A stretch of 6,483 bases of DNA from an uncultured Actinomyces sp. (GTDB taxonomy: Bacteria; Actinomycetota; Actinomycetes; Actinomycetales; Actinomycetaceae), in the NCBI GenBank assembly GCA_937926195.1, contig CALEXZ010000008.1, positions 1-6,483 of the forward strand. Reading direction: 5' to 3'. A program made the translations under genes and the position numbers. Below the pieces are notes generated by a model. The model ran no database searches. It was given only the letters and a program-made list of their open reading frames with translations, and was not told the origin of the DNA. Shown piece by piece: positions 1 through 5,797 of this stretch; the first letter of the stretch is position 1, and each line of letters begins with the position of its first letter.

Positions 1-5
1 CGGGC

Positions 6-1103
6 TTATGAGGCCTTGGCCATGGCCTCCTTCCAGGCCATCGGCTTGCCCGTGTGCAGCAGACCCCGGTCGTAGACGCGGGCGCCGAAGAGGATGATGA
101 CGACCGTCGTGGCCACCAGCAGCAGCACCGCGATCGCGGGCTCCCACCAGACGACGTTGCCCTGGAAGATGCGCACGGGCAGTGCGATGGGAGAGCTGAG
201 GGGGATGTAGCTGAGCACCGTCATGACGACCTTGTTCTGCGCGCCCACGAGGACACCGAAGTAGGGCAGCATGACCATCCAGGTGATGGGCTGCAGGACC
301 GTCTGGAGGTCCTCGTTGCGTGAGACCAGCGCCGCGCCGGCGGCGAACATCGAGGCGATCATGACGAAGCCGACGATGAACATCGGCACGAACCACAGCA
401 CCGGGGCGACAAGGTCCCCCGCCGGCAGGATCTCGTCGTTGATGGCCAGCCCCAGCAGCACCGCTGCGGCGACGAGCACGATCTGGACGAGGGCCGCCAG
501 CGAGTTGCCCAGGATCTTGCCGGTGAGCAGCGCCCGGGAGCTGATGGTGGTCAGCAGGATCTCGACGACGCGCGTCTCCTTCTCCTCGGCCACCGACTGG
601 GCGATCGACATGCCGAAGCCGATGGTTCCGGTCATCCACACCATGGCGAAGCCCAGGGGCAGCAGGTAGCGCAGGGCCGGGTTGGGTGCGTCGGGGTCGA
701 GCAGCTCGACCGCGGGCGCGACCGACAGGCCCTGGGTCAGGCTGCTGGGCGGCTCGCTCAGCGCCAGGATCCGCAAGCCCACGGGGCTGTCGGGGTCGGG
801 GACGACGGCGGCCTCGGCGCTGCCGTCCAGGACCGCCTGCCGAGCGGCCTCGGCGTCGGCGACCTCGGTGACCTCGATGTCCGGGACCTCGCTCAGCAGC
901 GGGGCCTCGCTCGGTGCTGCCGCGACGGTGTCCGGTCCGCCCCCGATGATCTCACCGAGCCTGGGGCCCAGGACCACGACGACAAGCATGACCGCCACGG
1001 TGATGAGCGTGGAGATGATGAAGGCCTTCGACAGGAAACGGGCCTTGATCTCGCGGCGCGCCACGATGGCGGCGGCCGTCCTGAAGCTGGGTCGGGTGCT
1101 CAC
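6..1103 (-). CDS. ABC-2 type transporter permease (NatB-like), 365 aa
   Basis: Membrane subunit of an ABC exporter, partner of the ATPase encoded just upstream. Seen: an N-terminal cytoplasmic stretch, one membrane segment (about residues 26-46), an extracytoplasmic region of about 100 residues rich in Asp, Glu, Ala and Pro (47-145), then five or six more hydrophobic segments (about 146-168, 199-220, 235-260, 271-312, 321-341) and a short basic tail. After the second segment, EEKETRVVEILLTT (173-186) is the cytoplasmic coupling motif typical of the NatB/YhaP group of ABC-2 permeases. I chose GTG at 1103: it overlaps the ATPase stop as GTGA, has a strong ribosome binding site, and leaves the conserved ARREIKARF N-terminus at residues 15-23. 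The open frame extends 69 codons upstream, but those codons are antisense-like sequence inside the ATPase gene. NatAB of Bacillus exports sodium; relatives export drugs or peptides. The substrate cannot be read here. The stop is TAA at 6-8. Confidence 0.93.
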   Translation of the reverse strand: MSTRPSFRTAAAIVARREIKARFLSKAFIISTLITVAVMLVVVVLGPRLGEIIGGGPDTVAAAPSEAPLLSEVPDIEVTEVADAEAARQAVLDGSAEAAVVPDPDSPVGLRILALSEPPSSLTQGLSVAPAVELLDPDAPNPALRYLLPLGFAMVWMTGTIGFGMSIAQSVAEEKETRVVEILLTTISSRALLTGKILGNSLAALVQIVLVAAAVLLGLAINDEILPAGDLVAPVLWFVPMFIVGFVMIASMFAAGAALVSRNEDLQTVLQPITWMVMLPYFGVLVGAQNKVVMTVLSYIPLSSPIALPVRIFQGNVVWWEPAIAVLLLVATTVVIILFGARVYDRGLLHTGKPMAWKEAMAKAS

Positions 1104-1981
1104 TTCGTCGTCTCCTTGTAGATGTCGTGCAGGGTGCGGGTGACGCGCTGGAAGGAGGTCACGCTGCCGCGCGCGAGAGCAGCGGCCAGAACCTGGTTGG
1201 CCCGGCCCGGGTCGTCGGCCCGGAAGCGCGCGTAGCCGCCGTCGAACTCCAGGACCTCCACGCCGCAGTCCCGGACCCAGCCGGTGTCCCCGCTGGTCTC
1301 GATCTCCCACTCGTCGGCGGCGTCGGCCGCCAGCAGCTCGGCGCGGGTGCCGTCGGCCCGGATCTCGCCGTCACGGATGATGACGAGGCGGTCGCACAGC
1401 CGCTCCACGACATCGAGCTGGTGGGAGGAGAACAGGACCGGCGAGCCTCCGGCCGCGTACTCGCGCAGCACCTGGACGGTGGCGTCAACGGACTCGGGGT
1501 CGAGCCCGGAGAAGGGCTCGTCGAGGATGAGGGCCGCGGGACGGTGGATGAGGGCCGCCGCGATCTGCACGCGCTGCTGGTTGCCCAGGGACAGGGACTC
1601 CAGGGTGTCGTTCGGCTCCCCCTTGAGCTGGAGACGCTCAAGCAGCTCCAGTCCGTAGCTGCGGGCCTCGGTCGCCTCCATGCCGTGCAGTTGCGCGAGG
1701 TAGACGAGCTGGTCAATGACCTTCATCTTGGGGTACAGGCCGCGCTCCTCGGGCATGTAGCCGATGGTGGCGCGCTGCTCGGCGGTGATGGGGGCGCCGT
1801 CGAACAGGACCTGGCCGCCCTGCGCCGCGAGGACACCGAGGATGATGCGCATCGAGGTCGTCTTGCCCGCGCCGTTGCCGCCGACGAAGCCGGTCATCAT
1901 CCCAGGGTGGATATCGAAGGAGACGTCCTTGAGGACGTGCTTGTCACCGAAGAACCGGTGCACGTTTCTGAGGCTGATCAT
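1100..1981 (-). CDS. ABC transporter ATP-binding protein (NatA-like), 293 aa
   Basis: Cytoplasmic ATPase that drives the ABC-2 permease encoded next to it. Seen: Walker A GGNGAGKT (34-41); a Q-loop region GYMPEERGLYPKM (74-86) in which the usual Gln is Glu, as is common in the NatA/YhaQ group; signature LSLGNQQ (130-136), the variant usual for that group; Walker B LILDEP (151-156) followed by a D-loop with SGLD (158-161); switch His187 in FSSHQLD. Residues from about 225 form the extra C-terminal domain seen in many NatA-like ATPases (DUF4162 type). All catalytic residues are present, so the protein should be active. The start is ATG at 1981. An in-frame TAG only four codons upstream (1991-1993) excludes a longer form, and no Shine-Dalgarno sequence precedes the ATG, so the mRNA may be leaderless. 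The substrate is unknown. Confidence 0.95.
   Translation of the reverse strand: MISLRNVHRFFGDKHVLKDVSFDIHPGMMTGFVGGNGAGKTTSMRIILGVLAAQGGQVLFDGAPITAEQRATIGYMPEERGLYPKMKVIDQLVYLAQLHGMEATEARSYGLELLERLQLKGEPNDTLESLSLGNQQRVQIAAALIHRPAALILDEPFSGLDPESVDATVQVLREYAAGGSPVLFSSHQLDVVERLCDRLVIIRDGEIRADGTRAELLAADAADEWEIETSGDTGWVRDCGVEVLEFDGGYARFRADDPGRANQVLAAALARGSVTSFQRVTRTLHDIYKETTK
1111..1117 (-). promoter_or_regulatory. Ribosome binding site of the permease
   Basis: On the minus strand AAGGAGA lies 7 nt before the GTG at 1103, inside the last codons of the ATPase gene. It is the best Shine-Dalgarno match among the minus-strand genes and decides the permease start in favour of this GTG over the longer open frame. 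It lets the permease be translated both by re-initiation and by direct ribosome entry. Confidence 0.75.
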
Positions 1982-1987
1982 GCACTC

Positions 1988-2016
1988 AGGCTAGGTCCGT
2001 GCCCCAGGTCACCACC
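1988..2016 (-). promoter_or_regulatory. Possible promoter of the ABC operon, leaderless transcript
   Basis: On the minus strand TAGCCT (1993-1988) fits the actinobacterial -10 pattern TANNNT and ends 6 nt before the A of the ATPase ATG. That spacing would start the RNA at the start codon itself. The gene lacks a Shine-Dalgarno sequence, which agrees with a leaderless mRNA. The -35 region (about 2011-2016, GGTGGT) is a poor match, as expected if an activator such as the neighbouring response regulator is needed. This is inference from spacing only. Confidence 0.35.
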
Positions 2017-2017
2017 T

Positions 2018-2029
2018 CCCGCAGGCGGG
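2018..2029. repeat. Small dyad CCCGC-AG-GCGGG upstream of the ABC operon
   Basis: A perfect 5-bp inverted repeat with a 2-nt centre lies about 37-48 bp upstream of the ATPase start, just upstream of where the -35 element would be. An activator site is often placed there, so it could bind the LuxR-type regulator encoded next door. In DNA this G/C-rich a dyad of this size can also arise by chance. Confidence 0.3.
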
Positions 2030-2041
2030 TGAAACGCCCTC

Positions 2042-2057
2042 TCCCCCGCACGGGGGA
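2042..2057 (-). terminator. G/C hairpin directly after the response regulator stop
   Basis: TCCCCCG-CA-CGGGGGA is a perfect 7-bp inverted repeat, with a 4-nt loop if the innermost pair stays open. It begins at the base after the response regulator TGA (2058-2060). In the minus-strand RNA it would form a very stable stem and end or reduce transcription coming from guaB and the sensor genes before the ABC genes. There is no U-tract behind it, only GUUUC further on, so it could be an attenuator, an RNA-stability element or an operator instead. Confidence 0.45.
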
Positions 2058-2696
2058 TCAGGAGACGACGCCGTGCTGGAAGGCCCAGATGACCGCCGCG
2101 ACCCGGTCGCGCAGACCGAGCTTGGACAGGATGTTGGACACGTGCGTCTTAACAGTCTCGGTGCTCACGTACAGCTCGGCCGCGATCTCCGCGTTGGTCA
2201 GGCCTCGCGCCAGGCACCGCAGAGTGTCGAGCTCGCGCTCCGTGAGGACCTGGGGCACGACGGTCACCGCCGCGGGGGCGGCGGCGTAGCGGGTGAGGAC
2301 CCGTCGGGTGACCTCGGGCATGAGCAGGGCGTCGCCGCGTCCCAGCACCTGGACGGCCTCAATGAGCTTCTCCGCCTCGGCCGTCTTGAGCAGGAAGCCG
2401 CTGGCCCCCGCGTCAAGCGTCTCGAACAGGAAGTCGTCGCGGTCGAAGGTGGTGAGGATGAGGATGGCGGCGCGGCTTCCGCGCTCGACGAGCTCGCGGG
2501 TCGCGGCGATGCCGTCCATGACGGGCATCTGCACGTCCATGCAGATGACATCGGGGTCCAGCTGCACGGCCATCGTCAGGGCGTCGGCTCCGTTGGCCGC
2601 CTCCCCCACGACCTCCAGGCCCGGCTCGCTCTCCAGGATCGTGCGGAACCCCGCCCGGATGAGCATCTGGTCGTCCACGAGCAGCACACGCGTCAT
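2058..2696 (-). CDS. NarL/FixJ (LuxR)-type response regulator, 212 aa
   Basis: Cytoplasmic DNA-binding partner of the histidine kinase encoded upstream. Receiver domain 1-120: acidic pair Asp8-Asp9, phospho-acceptor Asp54 in ICMDVQMP, switch Thr82/Thr83 in LILTTFD and Lys104 in FLLK are all present. An Ala/Pro/Val-rich linker (about 133-148) leads to a LuxR-type helix-turn-helix (about 150-207) with LTERELDTLRCLARGLTNAE and the recognition-helix region VSTETVKTHVSNIL. Length and order are standard for the family. The ATG overlaps the kinase stop as ATGA; a modest GGGGGA lies 6 nt before it. By its position the likely target is the ABC operon that follows after 76 bp, and perhaps its own operon. 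Such pairs (LiaR-, DesR- and YxjL-like) often control a neighbouring ABC exporter, but the inducing signal is not visible. Confidence 0.95.
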   Translation of the reverse strand: MTRVLLVDDQMLIRAGFRTILESEPGLEVVGEAANGADALTMAVQLDPDVICMDVQMPVMDGIAATRELVERGSRAAILILTTFDRDDFLFETLDAGASGFLLKTAEAEKLIEAVQVLGRGDALLMPEVTRRVLTRYAAAPAAVTVVPQVLTERELDTLRCLARGLTNAEIAAELYVSTETVKTHVSNILSKLGLRDRVAAVIWAFQHGVVS

Positions 2697-3976
2697 GCCG
2701 GGTCCCCCACCGGGATACAGGCCCGCACGAGGAAGCCACCACGGGGCTTGGGGCCGGCCTCCAGGGTGCCGCCGACGGCGGTGACACGCTCACGCATCCC
2801 GATGATGCCCGACCCTGTCCCCGGGATCGGGGCGCTGGCCCCGTAGCCGTCGTCGGAGACCTCCAGCTCGACCGAGTCCTCACGCGCCCGCAGGCGCACT
2901 GCCACCGTCGCCCCGGCTCCGGCGTGCTTCGCCGCGTTGGTCAGACCCTCCTGCGCCACCCGGTACAGGACGAGCCCGATGACAGGACTGACCCGCGGCG
3001 CCCCGCCGATCTGCTCGAAGGTCGCCCGGGTACCGGACTCGTGGGCCTGGCTCACCAGCTCCGGGATGTCGTCGACGGTGGGCAGCGCGTGCTGCTCCCC
3101 GTCGCTGCGAAGCGTGAGGACGAGGGTGCGCAGCTCAGCCACCGCTTGGCGCGCGGCGGACTCGATGTGCTTGAGGGGGTCGGCGGCCGCCTCCGGGTCA
3201 CGGGACAGCACCCGCCGTGCGGCAGCCGCCTGCACCGACATGGTGGTCACGTGGTGGGCGACGACGTCGTGCAGCTCGCGGGCGATGTGCAGCCGCTCCT
3301 GGCTGACGGCGGTCTCCACGAGCTCCGAGCGCAGCTCACGGATGTCCGCGTAGGCGCGCTCCAGCTCGGCCCGGGCCACGGCCCTCGCCCACTCCCTGTT
3401 GCCGAAGTACCAGGCCCCGGCGAAGAAGGCAATGTTGATGAACAGCTGGAAGACCACGGCCGCCAGGAACTGTCGCACCGGTACGACCTGGGCCGTCCCC
3501 AGGGCCTGGGCGAAGCGGTAGGCGGAAACGGACACCAGCCACACCCCCATGCCCGCGCAGATGAGCACGCGTACGCGCGTGGCGCGCGCACGCTGGGCGG
3601 ACCACGCCCCGATGGAGAAGAAGGACAGGAACAGCAGCACCTGGGAGGTGTTGAGGTCGAATCCGGTGAGGCTGCTGAGCAGCCCGTAGACCAGGGCGTG
3701 CACCACGCCGACGCTCAGCGGGTAGCGACGGCGCCAGGCCAGCGGCACCGCCAGCAGGGCGCTGCCGAGCGCCTGCCAGTGCATGGCGTACGGGAACAAG
3801 GCGACCCCACCGACCCCCGCCAGCCAGGACATCGTGGCCCCGAGGGCCCCCAGCAGGGCGGCGGTGAGGGCGTCGGTGCGCTGGTAGCCGGGGGGCAGCG
3901 GGCGGGTGCTCAGCACGGGGGCCTGTGGCCGTCCCGACTGAGCGCCGGCCGGGTTCTCAGGCGAGAGGGCGGTCAT
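2693..3976 (-). CDS. Sensor histidine kinase, NarL-system type (HisKA_3), 427 aa
   Basis: Membrane sensor kinase that should phosphorylate the response regulator encoded next. After a cytoplasmic, Pro-rich N-terminus of about 35 residues there are about six hydrophobic segments (roughly 36-60, 61-81, 86-103, 110-127, 134-152, 167-191) with short loops and no sizeable extracellular domain. The stimulus is therefore probably sensed in or at the membrane. A coiled linker (195-225) leads to the dimerisation/phosphotransfer helix ERLHIARELHDVVAHH with phospho-acceptor His236. The ATPase domain shows an N box (QEGLTNAAKH, Asn347), a G1 box DDGYG (375-379) and a G2 box GSGIIGMRER (388-397). All catalytic elements are intact. 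The ATG at 3976 overlaps the guaB stop as ATGA; only a weak GGGA precedes it, so translation probably depends on ribosomes finishing guaB. Next in-frame Met is residue 49, inside the first membrane segment, which supports this start. Confidence 0.94.
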   Translation of the reverse strand: MTALSPENPAGAQSGRPQAPVLSTRPLPPGYQRTDALTAALLGALGATMSWLAGVGGVALFPYAMHWQALGSALLAVPLAWRRRYPLSVGVVHALVYGLLSSLTGFDLNTSQVLLFLSFFSIGAWSAQRARATRVRVLICAGMGVWLVSVSAYRFAQALGTAQVVPVRQFLAAVVFQLFINIAFFAGAWYFGNREWARAVARAELERAYADIRELRSELVETAVSQERLHIARELHDVVAHHVTTMSVQAAAARRVLSRDPEAAADPLKHIESAARQAVAELRTLVLTLRSDGEQHALPTVDDIPELVSQAHESGTRATFEQIGGAPRVSPVIGLVLYRVAQEGLTNAAKHAGAGATVAVRLRAREDSVELEVSDDGYGASAPIPGTGSGIIGMRERVTAVGGTLEAGPKPRGGFLVRACIPVGDPA

Positions 3977-5502
3977 CCGCGTCCCGCGTAGTTAGGGGCC
4001 TCAACGGTCATCTGGACGTCGTGCGGGTGGGACTCCTTGAGTCCCGCCGCGGTGATGCGCACGAAGCGCCCGTTGGCCTTGAGCTCGCTGATGCTGCGCG
4101 CCCCGACGTAGAACATCGACTGGTGCAGGCCGCCGACGAGCTGGTAGACGACGTCGGCCAGCGCCCCGGAGAAGGGCACCTGCCCCTCGATGCCCTCGGG
4201 GACGATCTTGGAGTCGCTGGACACGTCGGCCTGGAAGTAGCGGTCCTTGGAGTAGGAGCGGCGCCCGCGCGAGCTCATGGCCCCCAGGGATCCCATGCCG
4301 CGGTAGCGCTTCCACTGCTTGCCGTTGACGAAGACGAGGTCGCCGGGGGACTCGGCGCAGCCGGCCAGCAGCGAGCCGAGCATGACGGTGTCCGCCCCGG
4401 CGACCATCGCCTTGGCGATGTCACCGGAGTACTGCAGGCCGCCGTCGGCGATGAGGGGGACCCCGGCCGGGGTGCAGGCGCGTGCCGCCTCGTAGACGGC
4501 CGTCACCTGGGGCACGCCGACGCCGGCGACGACGCGCGTGGTACAGATCGAGCCCGGTCCGACCCCAACCTTGACGGCGTCGACACCGGCATCGATGAGC
4601 GCCTGGGCGCCCTCGCGGGTGGCGACGTTGCCGCCGATGACGTCGATGCCGGCGAAGGCCGGGTCCTTCTTGATCCGGGAGATCATCTCCAGGGCGAGAC
4701 AGGCCCCGCCGTTGGCGGTGTCGACGACGAGCACGTCGACCCCGGCCTCGGCCAGGGCGCCGGCGCGCTCCCAGGTGTCTCCCCAGTAGCCGACGGCGGC
4801 GCCGACGACGAGGCGTCCCTCCGCGTCCTTGGTGGCGTTGGGGTACTGCTCGGTCTTGACGAAGTCCTTGACGGTGATGAGCCCGGTCAGGTGCCCCTCG
4901 CCGTCGATGAGGGGGAGCTTCTCGATGCGGTGCTCGGCGAGCAGGGCCTTGGCGTCGTCGCGGGAGATGCCGGTGGGGCCGGTGATGAGGCGCTCGCGCG
5001 GGGTCATGCAGTCGCGCACCTTGAGCTCGCTCCACGTCGAGGCGGGCACGAAGCGCAGGTCGCGGTTGGTGATGATGCCCAGGAGGTTGCCCTCGTCGTC
5101 GACGACCGGCAGCCCGGAGACCTTGTAGTGTCCGCACAGCTCGTCGAGCTGGGCGATGGTGGCGTCCGGGGTGATGGTCACCGGGTCGGAGACCATGCCG
5201 GACTCGGAGCGCTTGACCCGGCGCACCTGCTGGGCCTGGTCCTCGATGGACAGGTTGCGGTGGAGGACGCCGATACCCCCCTGGCGGGCCATGGCGATGG
5301 CCATGTCGGACTCGGTGACGGTGTCCATGGCCGCGGACAGCAGCGGCGTGAACAGGGTGATCCTCTTGGTCAGGCGGGAGGAGGTGTCGACCTCCGAGGG
5401 GATGACGTCGGTGAGCCTCGGCAGGAGGAGGACGTCGTCGTAGGTCAGGCCGGTGGGTGCGAAGAGGTCGGAGTTGGTGATCGAGTCGCTCACCCTCCGC
5501 AT
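3973..5502 (-). CDS. guaB: Inosine-5'-monophosphate dehydrogenase
   Basis: Converts IMP to XMP with NAD+, the committed step of guanine nucleotide synthesis, in the cytoplasm as a tetramer. Numbering is for the 509-aa form. Seen: N-terminal LTYDDVLLLP (19-28); the AMDTVTESDMAIAMA region (58-72); two CBS domains (about 104-220) with SGLPVVDDEG and EKLPLIDGEG; GGNVATREG (290-298); the catalytic loop GVGPGSICTTR with Cys320; IADGG (351-355); GMGSLGAM (402-409); the mobile flap SYSKDRYF with Arg421-Tyr422; and the C-terminal GLKESHPHDVQMTVEAPNY. It closely resembles mycobacterial GuaB2. The NAD-site segment reads DTANGG (261-266) where many bacterial enzymes have DTAHGH. The start is uncertain: ATG at 5502 or GTG at 5493 (506 aa, VSDSITN). 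The frame stays open 99 codons further, but that would run through the divergent control region into the next gene. The stop overlaps the kinase ATG. Confidence 0.97.
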   Translation of the reverse strand: MRRVSDSITNSDLFAPTGLTYDDVLLLPRLTDVIPSEVDTSSRLTKRITLFTPLLSAAMDTVTESDMAIAMARQGGIGVLHRNLSIEDQAQQVRRVKRSESGMVSDPVTITPDATIAQLDELCGHYKVSGLPVVDDEGNLLGIITNRDLRFVPASTWSELKVRDCMTPRERLITGPTGISRDDAKALLAEHRIEKLPLIDGEGHLTGLITVKDFVKTEQYPNATKDAEGRLVVGAAVGYWGDTWERAGALAEAGVDVLVVDTANGGACLALEMISRIKKDPAFAGIDVIGGNVATREGAQALIDAGVDAVKVGVGPGSICTTRVVAGVGVPQVTAVYEAARACTPAGVPLIADGGLQYSGDIAKAMVAGADTVMLGSLLAGCAESPGDLVFVNGKQWKRYRGMGSLGAMSSRGRRSYSKDRYFQADVSSDSKIVPEGIEGQVPFSGALADVVYQLVGGLHQSMFYVGARSISELKANGRFVRITAAGLKESHPHDVQMTVEAPNYAGRG

Positions 5503-5506
5503 GGTA
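5501..5506 (-). promoter_or_regulatory. Possible -10 element of guaB
   Basis: On the minus strand TACCAT (5506-5501) fits TANNNT and is followed by 7 nt (GCGGAGG) and then GTG at 5493. If used, the RNA would start at that GTG and guaB would be leaderless from VSDSITN, and the ATG at 5502 would lie inside the promoter. No convincing -35 element is seen, and the ATG itself has no Shine-Dalgarno sequence. The same -10/start spacing is seen at the ATPase gene. This is a weak inference. Confidence 0.25.
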
Positions 5507-5524
5507 GGTCGGGGCCCTCGGCGC

Positions 5525-5543
5525 ACGCACCCCACGGGTGCGT
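5525..5543. repeat. Inverted repeat ACGCACCC-CAC-GGGTGCGT upstream of guaB
   Basis: A perfect 8-bp inverted repeat with a 3-bp centre lies 22-41 bp upstream of the guaB ATG (31-50 bp upstream of the GTG alternative). This is the -35 region if transcription starts near the start codon. It could be an operator for guaB, or a stem in the guaB leader if transcription starts further upstream. It does not resemble an operator I can name. Confidence 0.5.
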
Positions 5544-5647
5544 CGTCATGCTCACGACGCGCCAGCGGACCCGTTGCCCGGGCCGCGCGACGCGAGGCAG
5601 CACGTGGGGCGCGGGCCCTCAGCACCGGCGCCAGGCGGCGGCAATCA

Positions 5648-5659
5648 CCCGGTACCGGG
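5648..5659. repeat. 12-bp palindrome CCCGGTACCGGG
   Basis: A perfect palindrome near the middle of the 295-bp guaB/whiB divergent region, next to the change from very G/C-rich DNA on the guaB side to more A/T-containing DNA on the whiB side. It could be a binding site for a dimeric regulator. No family assignment is possible from the sequence. Confidence 0.35.
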
Positions 5660-5664
5660 CGACT

Positions 5665-5712
5665 ATTCCGCGTCATTCCGCCATTTTCGTCCTGGACTTT
5701 CCGCTTGCGGAA
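5665..5712. promoter_or_regulatory. TTCCGC repeat cluster, possible operator array
   Basis: ATTCCGC occurs at 5665-5671 and 5675-5681, exactly 10 bp (one helical turn) apart. TTCCGC recurs at 5699-5704 and is followed after TT by its inverted copy GCGGAA at 5707-5712. The dyad at 5699-5712 lies in the spacer of the whiB promoter, and the two direct copies lie upstream of its -35. Four copies of one hexamer in 48 bp, around a promoter, suggest binding sites for a regulator of the whiB-like gene, of guaB, or of both. Confidence 0.45.
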
Positions 5713-5722
5713 GGAATATAGT
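5693..5722 (+). promoter_or_regulatory. Promoter of the whiB-like gene
   Basis: TGGACT (5693-5698, four of six matches to TTGACA), an 18-bp spacer, and TATAGT (5717-5722), a very good -10 for a principal sigma factor. This is the most A/T-rich stretch of the intergenic region. The transcript would start near 5729, giving a leader of about 70 nt with a normal ribosome binding site. The run ATTTT (5683-5687) lies just upstream of the -35 element. Confidence 0.6.
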
Positions 5723-5783
5723 GTTGTCAGGGTCACGGTGCGGGTCGGGCTCCCCGCTTCTCGCGTCACGTCACGAGAGCCTC

Positions 5784-5791
5784 GAGGAAGG
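5784..5791 (+). promoter_or_regulatory. Ribosome binding site of the whiB-like gene
   Basis: GAGGAAGG ends 6 nt before the ATG at 5798 and matches the 16S 3' end well. It fixes the start within an open frame that extends far upstream on the plus strand. Confidence 0.7.
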
Positions 5792-5797
5792 CGCGTC

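Noticed and set aside
1104..1310. 69-codon N-terminal extension of the permease
   Set aside because: It lies wholly inside the ATPase gene in another frame and is Arg/Gly/Pro-rich. The GTG at 1103 has a strong ribosome binding site and gives the normal family N-terminus.
1127..3991. Long plus-strand open frames opposite the ABC, regulator and kinase genes (for example 1127-2032, 2073-2846, 2924-3991)
   Set aside because: They mirror genes with clear family motifs on the minus strand, and their own translations lack recognisable domains.
5503..5640. Possible riboswitch or structured leader of guaB
   Set aside because: Apart from the 8-bp dyad I see no conserved junctions or motifs of a known purine, PRPP or ppGpp riboswitch, and the strand position of the guaB transcription start is not known.
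3925..5721. A 598-codon open frame on the plus strand opposite guaB
   Set aside because: It is the antisense shadow of guaB, kept open by third-position G/C bias. The protein is low-complexity Gly/Asp/Val/Ala/Leu with no family motif, and it has no promoter or ribosome binding site of its own.
5665..5725. GGAAT and GTT elements as a SigR-type (ECF sigma) promoter
   Set aside because: GGAAT occurs on both strands here, but in no case is it followed by GTT after about 18 nt, so the SigR pattern is not met. The TGGACT-18-TATAGT promoter explains the region better.
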